DNA of 38,086 nucleotides from Herbaspirillum chlorophenolicum (GTDB lineage: Bacteria > Pseudomonadota > Gammaproteobacteria > Burkholderiales > Burkholderiaceae_D), in contig NZ_LFLT01000041.1 of the NCBI RefSeq assembly GCF_001189955.1, positions 1 through 38,086 of the forward strand. Reading direction: 5' to 3'. The translations under genes were made by a program, and so were the position numbers. Position 1 is the stretch's first letter. Every line of letters begins with the position of its first letter. A model generated the notes under the pieces. The model was not told the DNA's origin. It saw only the letters and a list, made by a program, of their open reading frames with translations, and made no database searches. Positions 1 to 9,061 of the stretch are shown piece by piece.

Positions 1-1
1 C

Positions 2-139
2 GATGAGATCCGTCGTCAGATTCCGGCCTGCCTGGAAGGCGACCGCTGGTTCCACAACGACATCCGGGCCGCGCATGACTTCGTGGTCAGCGGTTCGGTG
101 CGCAATGCGGTGGTGGCGTCCATCGGGCAGTTCGTGTGA
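2..139 (+). CDS. C-terminal fragment of an unidentified protein
   Basis: The window opens inside this gene. Only the last 45 codons are present, ending in TGA at 137-139. The residues (ending VASIGQFV) have normal GC-rich codon use and the frame runs straight into a strong terminator, so it is a real gene end. I do not recognise the family from this fragment and assign no function. The start and most of the protein lie to the left of the window. Confidence 0.6.
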   Translation, partial: DEIRRQIPACLEGDRWFHNDIRAAHDFVVSGSVRNAVVASIGQFV

Positions 140-183
140 GGCGCTGTTTATCGTTGCAATAAAAACGCCCGGTCGTAACCGGC

Positions 184-219
184 AATGCCGCTCAATTCAG
201 ATTGAGCGGCATTTTTTTT
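184..219 (+). terminator. Rho-independent terminator
   Basis: A perfect 13-bp stem (184-196 with 201-213) closes on a TCAG loop, and the right arm runs into a tract of eight T. It lies 45 bp after the stop of the partial gene and ends that transcript, isolating the following ABC operon from read-through. Confidence 0.92.
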
Positions 220-322
220 ATGCTCTGGCCGGGTTGACCGATCATCATCCCATTCTGAAGAGATCCTGGATGCACAAGCTGATCGTGTGCTTTTGCGCCA
301 CAAAGTGCCGCACTAAAACCGA

Positions 323-341
323 GCATTTCACCGTGAAATGC
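323..341. promoter_or_regulatory. 19-bp palindrome, candidate distal operator
   Basis: The arms GCATTTCAC and GTGAAATGC are perfect 9-bp inverted repeats around one central base. The tiny centre makes it a poor RNA hairpin but a good dimeric-regulator site. Its centre is 121 bp upstream of the centre of the palindrome at 442-464. The arms differ from that second site, so a different protein may bind. Confidence 0.5.
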
Positions 342-433
342 ACTCAAGATGGGAGTGTCGGAGCGGTTTTCCGTGGATGTTGCACCGCATCGATTCATTC
401 TCTAACTAGCTGAAAAATAAAGAAGAAATCCGC

Positions 434-464
434 TTGTTTAAAAATCATAATGACATTATGATTT
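434..464 (+). promoter_or_regulatory. Candidate promoter with overlapping 23-bp palindromic operator
   Basis: TTGTTT at 434-439 and TATGAT at 457-462, 17 bp apart, form a plausible sigma-70 promoter for the ABC operon. Positions 442-464 form a 23-bp palindrome with 11-bp perfect arms (AAATCATAATG and CATTATGATTT) around one A, covering the spacer and the -10. A protein bound there should block transcription. The regulator is unknown; GntR-type proteins commonly bind such compact sites. Confidence 0.6.
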
Positions 465-506
465 ATTGAAATTGATCCGGTTGCCCGATTTGTAAAAGGA
501 TAGAAA

Positions 507-635
507 ATGAATTTGAAGTTCATCAATACGAGACGCCAGGGGCTGGCAACTGCCGCTGCCCAGGTCAAATCCTCCGCGGCGCATGCGGACCGCCCGGCCG
601 ATATCAAGGCGCGGCGCAAGGATGCGATGACATGA
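507..635 (+). CDS. 42-aa ORF in the binding-protein slot (leader peptide or gene remnant)
   Basis: ATG at 507 follows a very good ribosome binding site (AAAAGGA at 494-500, 6-nt spacing), and the TGA at 633-635 overlaps the ATG of the first permease, implying translational coupling. The first 18 residues (MNLKFINTRRQGLATAAA) look like the charged and early hydrophobic parts of a signal peptide, but the hydrophobic core never develops and the remainder is polar. Polar amino-acid ABC operons usually carry a periplasmic binding-protein gene here. I infer either an internally deleted binding-protein gene or a coupling leader peptide. The sequence alone does not decide. Confidence 0.5.
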   Translation: MNLKFINTRRQGLATAAAQVKSSAAHADRPADIKARRKDAMT

Positions 636-1330
636 TCCATCTCGACTTCAGCACGGTATTGCACGGGCAATACCTCGACTGGCTGATCGGCGGCGCCTTG
701 ACGACGCTGTGGCTGTTCGCCGCAGCATGGATTTGCGCCTTTACACTGGCCGTGCTCCTGGTGGCGCTGCGGGCCCTGGCGCTGCCGCCGCTGGAATGGC
801 TGATCGCCGCCTACGTCAACTACCACCGCAACGTACCGGGCCTAGTGCAGATCTTCGTGTGGTACTTCGGTATTCCCGAGCTGCTGCCATCGTCGGTCAC
901 CGGATTCATCAACGACCACAACGGCGAGTTCATCTTCGCGCTGATCGCGCTGGCGCTGAATTCCGCGGCCTATATGTCGGAAGACTTGCGCAGCGGCCTC
1001 CGCTCCGTGGCGGCAACGCAAATGGAAGCAGCCCGTGCGCTGGGCCTGTCGTATGTGCAATCGATGCGCGACGTGTTGCTGCCGCAGGCGATCCGGGTTT
1101 CGGTGCCGCCGCTGGTCAACCAGTCGCTGTCCCTGTTCAAGTCGACCAGCCTGGCCATGGCGATCGGTGTGGCGGAGATGACCTATGCCAGCCGCCAGAT
1201 CGAAAACGAGACCTATCGCACCTTCGAAACGTTTGCGCTGGCGTCGGCGTTCTACCTGTTGATGTCGTGGGCCATCATGGCGTTGGGCGCGTACTTCAAC
1301 AATCGCCATTTGCAAGTGAAGGAGCGCTGA
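632..1330 (+). CDS. Polar amino-acid ABC transporter permease, GltJ-like
   Basis: Inner-membrane permease of 232 aa, the normal size for the HisMQ/GltJK family. Several hydrophobic segments are visible. The cytoplasmic EAA loop that contacts the ATPase is clear (EAARALGLSYVQSMRDVLLP, about residues 131-150). The stretch YHRNVPGLVQIFVWYFGIPE resembles GltJ of the glutamate/aspartate importer, suggesting an acidic amino acid or a related substrate. The ATG overlaps the stop of the small ORF upstream, and AAGGA at 618-622 can serve as its ribosome binding site. The partner permease follows after 1 nt. The exact substrate cannot be read from the sequence. Confidence 0.9.
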   Translation: MIHLDFSTVLHGQYLDWLIGGALTTLWLFAAAWICAFTLAVLLVALRALALPPLEWLIAAYVNYHRNVPGLVQIFVWYFGIPELLPSSVTGFINDHNGEFIFALIALALNSAAYMSEDLRSGLRSVAATQMEAARALGLSYVQSMRDVLLPQAIRVSVPPLVNQSLSLFKSTSLAMAIGVAEMTYASRQIENETYRTFETFALASAFYLLMSWAIMALGAYFNNRHLQVKER

Positions 1331-1331
1331 C

Positions 1332-2035
1332 ATGGGCGACCTCTACAACATCATCACCACTTACGGATTGCAGCTGCTGGTCGGCGAATTCCCGCACGGC
1401 CCGCTGGGTGGCCTGGCGCTGACGCTGATCCTGGCAGTGACCGGCCTGATCTGCGCATTCCCGCTGGCCGTGGCATGCGGCATTGCGCGCACCAGCTCGA
1501 TCCGCTGGGTTTACCTGCCTGCCACCGCGGTGGTTCAGACCGTGCGCGGCTTGCCGGTGCTGATGCTGATCTTCTGGGCCTATTTCATTGTCCCCCTGAT
1601 GATCGGCACCACCATTTCCGCCACCACCACCGTGATCTGCGCCCTGGTTGCCTATGAGACGGCGTTCCTGGGCGAGGTCATCAAGGCCGGCATCCAGGCG
1701 ATACCGAAAGGGCAGGTCGAAGCCTCGCGCTCGCTGGGCATGAGCTACTTCAAGACACTGTGGGACGTGGTGCTGCCGCAGGCGCTGTTCAACATGATCC
1801 CGAGCATCCTCAACCAGTTGATTTCGCTGATCAAGAACACTTCGCTGGCTTACATCATCAGCGTCAACGAACTCACCTATTCGGCTTACCAGGTCAACGC
1901 GCAATTGCTGACCAAGCCCTTCCAGGTTTACTTCCTGCTGGCCATGACCTACTTCGCCATCTGCTACAGCCTGAGCTCGCTGGTCGGCCTGGTCGAGCGC
2001 CGCATCAAGCACAAACGTCAATTCAGGAGCGTGTG

Positions 2036-2036
<1 letters not shown>
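1332..2036 (+). CDS. Polar amino-acid ABC transporter permease, GltK-like
   Basis: Second permease of the heterodimeric channel, 234 aa. It has the family EAA loop ([21 protein letters not shown]) and the [14 protein letters not shown] segment typical of GltK/HisM-type subunits. It starts one base after the preceding permease, and its TGA shares bases with the ATG of the ATPase gene, so all three subunits are translated together. The membrane pair is complete; only the periplasmic receptor is missing from the operon. Confidence 0.9.
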
Positions 2037-4011
<1,975 letters not shown>

Positions 4012-4053
4012 GCCGGCCGCGATTTCCAGGAATTGCTTACAGGAGCAGAGAAA

Positions 4054-4746
4054 ATGACAACAGGATTCAGGATTCTCGAACGTCAGCGCAAGGTAGCCGA
4101 TGACGTCGTGCAACAGTTTTCCGCCATCCCGGTGGCCAACATCAGCGACTCCATGTCGCGCATGACCGCCGGCGGCGCCCGCCTGCGTCCGCTGCATCGC
4201 GGTGGCAAGCTGGCCGGCGCGGCGATCACCGTGAAGTCGCGCCCCGGCGACAACCTGATGGTGCACAAGGCCCTCGATATGGCGGAGCCCGGCGACATCG
4301 TCGTGGTGGATGCCGGCGGCGACCTCTCGAATGCGATCATCGGCGAGCTGATGGTGGCCCACGCCATCCAGCGCAGGCTGGGCGGTATCGTCATCAATGG
4401 CGCCGTGCGCGATCTCGATGCCATCCAGTCCGGAACCTTCCCGGTATTCGCCGCCGGCGTGACGCATCGCGGCCCGTATAAGGACGGCCCAGGCGAGATC
4501 AACGTGCCCATCGCCATCGACGGCATGGTGATCGAGCCGGGCGACCTGGTGGTTGGCGACAGCGACGGCTTGCTATGCGTGGCCTACGGCGATATCGCTG
4601 CCGTCTATGCGGCAGCCAAGGCCAAGAACGACGCGGAAGCCGAGCAGATGGCCGCTATCGTCGCCGGCCGCAATGACCGCAGTTGGGTCGAAGCTTCATT
4701 GACCAAGCTGGGCTGCGAGTTCGTCCCGGCCAAAGCGTATGGCTGA
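4054..4746 (+). CDS. RraA-family protein, HMG/CHA aldolase type
   Basis: 230-aa RraA-fold protein. The family includes 4-hydroxy-4-methyl-2-oxoglutarate (HMG)/4-carboxy-4-hydroxy-2-oxoadipate (CHA) aldolases, which release pyruvate, and the RNase E inhibitor RraA. The catalytic Arg-Asp pair of the aldolases is present in NGAVRDLDAI (Arg119-Asp120), downstream of a GELM substrate loop, which favours an enzyme. An in-frame start lies 21 nt upstream, but the ATG at 4054 has AGGAG at 4041-4045, so I used it. Its place after the aminotransferase fits retro-aldol cleavage of a 4-hydroxy-2-oxo acid. It is a paralogue of the LigK-type gene at 12635 but clearly diverged from it. Confidence 0.82.
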   Translation: MTTGFRILERQRKVADDVVQQFSAIPVANISDSMSRMTAGGARLRPLHRGGKLAGAAITVKSRPGDNLMVHKALDMAEPGDIVVVDAGGDLSNAIIGELMVAHAIQRRLGGIVINGAVRDLDAIQSGTFPVFAAGVTHRGPYKDGPGEINVPIAIDGMVIEPGDLVVGDSDGLLCVAYGDIAAVYAAAKAKNDAEAEQMAAIVAGRNDRSWVEASLTKLGCEFVPAKAYG

Positions 4747-5782
4747 TGCAGTTTCTGCCCAATCTTCCCCGCACTTGCATGTGCGGGAGGACTGGCTCGC
4801 GCTGACGTGCGAAGAGGTACTGGAGCCGGACCTGCCCATCGTCGATGCCCACCATCACGTCTGGGATCGGGCGACCGGCCGCTACCTGTTCGATGAGCTG
4901 ATGGCCGATATCGGCGCCGGCCACAATGTCATTGCCAGCATCTTCGTGCAATGCCGCTCGATGTATCGCGCGGATGGGCCGGACCGGATGAAGCCGGTCG
5001 GCGAGGTCGAGTTCATCAACGGCCTGGCGGCGCAATCGGCCTCCGGCCTGTATGGCCCGGCGCGTGCCTGTGCCGCTATCGTGGGTTTTGCGGACCTGAT
5101 GCTGGGAGATGAGGTCGTCCCTGTGCTGGAAGCCCTCAAGCATGCCGGAAACGGCCGCCTGCGCGGCATTCGCAATACCACCGCATGGCATGCCGACCCG
5201 GCCATCCGGACCAATCCGATTCCGCCGCCGCCGGGCATGCTTGCCGATCCCCGTTTCCAGGCAGGCGCACGCCAATTGGCCCGGCACGATCTGTCGCTCG
5301 ACATCTGGGCCTACCACACCCAGCTGGATGAGGTGTTGGCGCTGGCCAGGGCTTGCCCCGATACCCGTTTCGTTCTCGACCATGCCGGCGGACCGCTGGG
5401 CGCCGGCCCCTATGCGGGCAAGCGTGACGAGGTGATGCGCGAGTGGGAAGCGGCAATGCGCAGGATCGCGGCGCTGCCCAATGTCTGGCTGAAGCTGGGC
5501 GGCCTGGGCATGCCGGTGGGCGGGTGGGACTTCCATCTGCGCGCCGCACCGCCGACCTCGGCGGAACTGGCGCAAGCATGGCAGCCGTATGTGATGACTT
5601 GCATCGAACTGTTCGGCCCGCAGCGGTGCATGTTCGAAAGCAACTTCCCGGTGGACAAGGGAATGTTCGGCTACGTGAGCCTATGGAATGCATTCAAGCG
5701 CCTGACGATGGCGATGTCCGGGCCGGAGCGCGCCTCGCTTTTCAGCGCGTGCGCGCAAGAGGTGTACCGAATCGGGTTCTAA
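4739..5782 (+). CDS. Amidohydrolase-superfamily metal-dependent hydrolase (COG3618 type)
   Basis: 347-aa TIM-barrel hydrolase of the group containing L-fucono-lactonase, 4-sulfomuconolactone hydrolase and the PDC lactonase LigI. Metal-ligand motifs are visible: DAHHHVWD (residues 36-43), LDHAGG in the second half and FESNFPVDKGMFGY near the C-terminus. These enzymes usually open lactones or hydrolyse C-C bonds in carboxylated substrates. The ATG overlaps the end of the RraA-type gene by 8 bp, so the two are co-translated. The first 30 residues precede the barrel. It ends 15 bp from the stop of the convergent LysR gene. The substrate is unknown. Confidence 0.85.
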   Translation: MADAVSAQSSPHLHVREDWLALTCEEVLEPDLPIVDAHHHVWDRATGRYLFDELMADIGAGHNVIASIFVQCRSMYRADGPDRMKPVGEVEFINGLAAQSASGLYGPARACAAIVGFADLMLGDEVVPVLEALKHAGNGRLRGIRNTTAWHADPAIRTNPIPPPPGMLADPRFQAGARQLARHDLSLDIWAYHTQLDEVLALARACPDTRFVLDHAGGPLGAGPYAGKRDEVMREWEAAMRRIAALPNVWLKLGGLGMPVGGWDFHLRAAPPTSAELAQAWQPYVMTCIELFGPQRCMFESNFPVDKGMFGYVSLWNAFKRLTMAMSGPERASLFSACAQEVYRIGF

Positions 5783-5797
5783 GTCCGGGGCGCTGTC

Positions 5798-7009
5798 TCA
5801 ATGATCCATCCGGCACTGCTCCCGCAAATGCTCGATGAACGCCTGCTGCACCGGCGTCGCCAGCCAGTCGGCGCGAGTGGTGAAGCCGACGGTGCGCTCG
5901 GCCCTGGGCGGAACGACGTTGAGCGCCACCACGTTGTCGCGGTAATTGCCGTAGAGGATGTGGGAGCGCGAGAGCAGCGAGATGCAGTCGTTTTCTTCCA
6001 GCATGGCCATCATCATCGCCAATGAACTGGTCTCGACCACCACGCGCGGGCGCTGCGGCAGGGTGGCCAGCATCTGTTCGACCACCGTGCGGCGCGGCAT
6101 GTCCTGCTGCGGCACTACCCAGCCATAGGCGGTGAGGTCTTTTTGGGAGATCGATTTGCGGCTGGCCAGGTCATGGCCGCGGCGCACCACTACGGCGTAG
6201 GGATCGGTGAACAATTCGGTTTCCGTCACACCGCCTTCCAGGCGCGGCTCGCGCAGCGCGCCGACGATGATATCCAGCTTGCCGAAACGCAGGTCCTCCA
6301 ACAGCCGTGAATGCGCGCCTTCGCGAATGGTGACGGCGACATTGGGATATTCCTCCTGCAGCCGGCCGATGGTGCGCGCCAGCAGGCGCTGTGGCAGCAA
6401 GGGCAGCACCCCCACCGATACCTGGCCGCTGGCCAGCCCGCGCGCGGACACCAGTTCGACCGCAGCCTGGCTGATTTCATTGAAGGCGATGCTCAGTCGT
6501 CGCGCAAATTCGACTCCCATGGGATTGGCGGCGACGCTGTGCACGCGGCGCCGGTAGAGCGTCGCGCCGACGGTGGCTTCCAGTTCGCGGGCAGCGCGGT
6601 GCACAGCCGGCTGCGAGATCCCGAGATGGCGCGCGGCCTCCGCCGCCGAGCCCAGTTGCGCGATGGCGATATGGCAGCGCACCTGGGCATCGGTCAGGTG
6701 GCGGCAGACTGCGGCGGCGTCATGCGTGCGCGACCTGGCGCCGGCCAGCAGTTGGGCGACCGCGGCCTCGATCTGTTCCAGCATGCGCCGTACGCGTCGG
6801 TGCAGCAGGGCGCCTTCCTGCGTCAGGTCGCTGCCGCCATAGCCGCGTTCGAACAGCACCGCGCCGAAACCTTCCTCCAGTTTCTTGATCGCCAGGCTGA
6901 CCGCAGGTTGCGTCAGGCCGACCGCCGCCGCCGCGTGGCTGATGCCGCCTTCGCGACAGACCGCATCGAACAGCGCCAGGCGGCGCAAGCGCAAACTCTC
7001 ATCAGACAT
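5798..7009 (-). CDS. LysR-type regulator with two tandem HTH domains
   Basis: 403 aa, about 100 more than a normal LysR protein. The extra length is a second DNA-binding domain. HTH 1 spans about residues 8-67 (ISHAAAAVGLTQPAVSLAIK, then LFERG). HTH 2 spans about 104-163 (SAAEAARHLGISQPAVHRAA, then LYRRR). A single type-2 periplasmic-binding-like effector domain follows (about 195-395). I chose the ATG at 7009, preceded by GGAAA on the minus strand; a TTG six codons upstream is possible. It is convergent with the ABC operon and divergent from the hydrolase operon at 7156, which is its most likely target. The inducer is probably a carboxylic acid, by analogy with aromatic-pathway LysR proteins. 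Confidence 0.88.
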   Translation of the reverse strand: MSDESLRLRRLALFDAVCREGGISHAAAAVGLTQPAVSLAIKKLEEGFGAVLFERGYGGSDLTQEGALLHRRVRRMLEQIEAAVAQLLAGARSRTHDAAAVCRHLTDAQVRCHIAIAQLGSAAEAARHLGISQPAVHRAARELEATVGATLYRRRVHSVAANPMGVEFARRLSIAFNEISQAAVELVSARGLASGQVSVGVLPLLPQRLLARTIGRLQEEYPNVAVTIREGAHSRLLEDLRFGKLDIIVGALREPRLEGGVTETELFTDPYAVVVRRGHDLASRKSISQKDLTAYGWVVPQQDMPRRTVVEQMLATLPQRPRVVVETSSLAMMMAMLEENDCISLLSRSHILYGNYRDNVVALNVVPPRAERTVGFTTRADWLATPVQQAFIEHLREQCRMDH

Positions 7010-7042
7010 ACATTTTCCATTCGACAAAGATCCATTTTTTAT

Positions 7043-7056
7043 TATTAAGCTTAATA
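7043..7056. promoter_or_regulatory. Perfect palindrome, candidate LysR operator
   Basis: TATTAAGCTTAATA is a perfect 14-bp palindrome in the 146-bp AT-rich gap between the divergent LysR gene and the hydrolase operon. T7042 and A7054 with flanking dyad symmetry fit the loose T-N11-A LysR consensus. Its position, 34 bp upstream of the LysR start and about 100 bp upstream of the hydrolase gene, suits autoregulation plus activation. Confidence 0.5.
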
Positions 7057-7155
7057 TAAATTTATGGAATGTGGCGTAGATGAAATTAGTTAAATCTGAG
7101 CAGCTTCAATACACTTGGCCTACTTTTTAAGGCAAGGAAATATTGGAGCTTAACA

Positions 7156-8022
7156 ATGTACGACATCGTCGATACGCACACCCACGCCATTTCGCCGGAT
7201 CACGAGCGCTATCCGCTGGCGCCGGTCGGCGGCAAGCAGTCGGACTGGTCGGCGCACCGCCCGGCAGATTTTGAAAGCCTGCTGGCATCGATGGATGAGG
7301 CCGGCATCGCGCATGCGATGGTGGTACAGGCGTCCACCGCTTATGGCAACGACAACCGCTACGTGGTCGATGCGGTGACGGCCCATCCGGACCGTTTCTG
7401 CGGCGTGTTTTCCATCGACGTGCTGGCACCGGACGCAGTCGACAAGTTCAAGCACTGGCTGGCCGCAGGTTTGTCTGGCCTGCGCCTGTTCCTGACCGGT
7501 ACCACCATGCCCGGCCAGGCCGGCTGGCTGGACGATCCGCGTTCCTACCCGGTGTGGGAATACGTGCAGGCCAACAATGTCTCGATTTGCCTGCAGATGA
7601 CGGCGGCCGGCATTCCGGCGCTGCAGCGCATGCTGGACCTGTTTCCCAAGGTGCGCGTGTTGCTCGACCATCTGGCGCGGCCCGATCTGGCTGGCGGCCC
7701 GCCGTATGCCTCGGCGCAGCCGCTGTTCGACCTGGCGGCGCATCCCGGGGTCTATCTCAAGCTGACCAACCGCACCATTGCCGAAGCGGGGCGCGGCCTG
7801 TCGACGCCGCAAGCGTTCTTCCCCAAGGTGCTGGACGCGTTCGGCGCCAGCCGTATCGCCTGGGGATCGAACTTCCCGTCGGCGGAAGGCTCGCTGCAAT
7901 CGCTGCTGGGACAAGCCAGGGCCGGCCTGTCGATGCTGTCCGAGGCCGACCTGAAATGGATCTTCGGCGATACCGCGCGCGCCATCTATCCCGAGCTCAC
8001 GCGCATGGAGGCGGCCAAATGA
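7156..8022 (+). CDS. Amidohydrolase-superfamily hydrolase, LigI-like group
   Basis: 288-aa TIM-barrel hydrolase close in size to LigI (about 293 aa), which hydrolyses 2-pyrone-4,6-dicarboxylate. Metal-site motifs are DTHTH (residues 6-10), VLLDHLARPD mid-protein and WGSNFPSAEGSL near the end. The order 'hydrolase before LigJ and LigK' supports a lactonase acting on a carboxylated pyrone or lactone, but LigI-specific substrate residues cannot be checked by eye. A different lactone or a decarboxylase role, also seen in this superfamily, stays open. The TGA overlaps the ATG of the next gene (ATGA), so the pair is coupled. Confidence 0.82.
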   Translation: MYDIVDTHTHAISPDHERYPLAPVGGKQSDWSAHRPADFESLLASMDEAGIAHAMVVQASTAYGNDNRYVVDAVTAHPDRFCGVFSIDVLAPDAVDKFKHWLAAGLSGLRLFLTGTTMPGQAGWLDDPRSYPVWEYVQANNVSICLQMTAAGIPALQRMLDLFPKVRVLLDHLARPDLAGGPPYASAQPLFDLAAHPGVYLKLTNRTIAEAGRGLSTPQAFFPKVLDAFGASRIAWGSNFPSAEGSLQSLLGQARAGLSMLSEADLKWIFGDTARAIYPELTRMEAAK

Positions 8023-8927
8023 AACTGGACAACGGCGTGCTGCACCTGAGCGCAGCGTTCAAGCAATACCCGCACACCGAAAAACTGATGCGCGGCGAAA
8101 TCACGGTACCGGGTTTGCACCTGGACTGCCTGGACATCGAACCCATCCACCGCGCCTTTGCACCCATGGCGCGCACCCAGGCATATGACGTGAGCGAAAT
8201 GGCCATCGTCACCTACCTGCAGGCCAAGGCCTACGGCAAGTCGCTGATCATGCTGCCTACGGTGCTGGCGGCGCGCCTGCAGCAAGGCTGCATCGTCTAC
8301 AACAAGCGCCGCGATCCGCTAGGCGTGATCGACATGCCGGGCGCCCGGGTCGGCGTGCGCGCCTATACCCAGACTACCGGCATGTGGGTGCGCGCGATCC
8401 TGGACCAGACTTATGGTGTGCCGGCGGAGAAGATCGAATGGATCACCTTCGAAGGCGGCCACTTGCAGGAATACCAGGACCCAGCCTTCGTCACGCGCGC
8501 GCCGGCCGGCAAGGAAATGCTGCAGATGCTGCTGGACGGCGAGCTCGACGCCGCCGTCTTCGGCAACGACTTGCCCAGCCACGAAGACATCGCACCACTG
8601 ATCCCCGACCATGTTGCAGCCGACAAGCTGTGGCACGAGCAGCATGGTTTCGTGCCCTACAACCACATCGCGGTGATGCACCGTGCCGTGGCCGAGGCGC
8701 GGCCGGACAGCGTGCGTGCGGTCTACAGCCTGCTGCGCCAGGGCAAGGATGCGGTAGCCGATCCCATCGCGCTGCGTAAGCGCGTGCCGGATGGGCTGGA
8801 AGCAATGCGTGGCCCGCTGGAACAGATCATCGGTTTTTGCGAACGGCAGCAACTGATGCCGCGTAAGATCGGCGTGGACGAAATCTTCGCCGACTGCCTG
8901 CACTACCTGGGCGCCGACGCGTACTGA
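8019..8927 (+). CDS. 4,5-dihydroxyphthalate decarboxylase (Pht5)-like protein
   Basis: 302 aa, no signal peptide, with a periplasmic-binding-protein-like fold used as a cytoplasmic enzyme. The N-terminal half (RGEITVPGLHLDCLDIEP, then YDVSEMAIVTYLQAKAYGK, about 25-75) is the hallmark of the Pht5 4,5-dihydroxyphthalate decarboxylase group, which makes protocatechuate from dihydroxyphthalate. The rest (VGVRAYTQTTGMWVRAIL, PYNHIAVMHR) also fits. Annotation pipelines often call such proteins ABC binding proteins, but there is no export signal. It overlaps the upstream hydrolase gene. In this operon it could decarboxylate a related polycarboxylate; no dioxygenase for protocatechuate is present in the window. 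Confidence 0.78.
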   Translation: MKLDNGVLHLSAAFKQYPHTEKLMRGEITVPGLHLDCLDIEPIHRAFAPMARTQAYDVSEMAIVTYLQAKAYGKSLIMLPTVLAARLQQGCIVYNKRRDPLGVIDMPGARVGVRAYTQTTGMWVRAILDQTYGVPAEKIEWITFEGGHLQEYQDPAFVTRAPAGKEMLQMLLDGELDAAVFGNDLPSHEDIAPLIPDHVAADKLWHEQHGFVPYNHIAVMHRAVAEARPDSVRAVYSLLRQGKDAVADPIALRKRVPDGLEAMRGPLEQIIGFCERQQLMPRKIGVDEIFADCLHYLGADAY

Positions 8928-9061
8928 AATTCATTATCCCGCAGACGCCAAACAGCTCTGCGACGACTGCGGTACCGCATAGCGGCGCCGCCTGTCGTTC
9001 CGAAGTCGCCAACAAGAGCGATATGGAAATCACCAGACCATCTTATAGAGGAGAGCACAAC

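Larger units (their letters stand above)
140..506. other. Gene-free regulatory stretch before the ABC operon
   Basis: This 367-bp stretch has no convincing coding region. It holds the terminator of the upstream gene and then two perfect palindromes (323-341 and 442-464) ahead of the small ORF at 507. The part from about 400 on is clearly more AT-rich than the surroundings, as expected for a promoter. Open frames through it have atypical codon use and no ribosome binding site. Confidence 0.7.

Noticed and set aside
8019..8927. Missing binding protein of the ABC importer at 632-2764
   Set aside because: It has a binding-protein-like fold but no signal peptide, belongs to the Pht5 group and sits in another operon.
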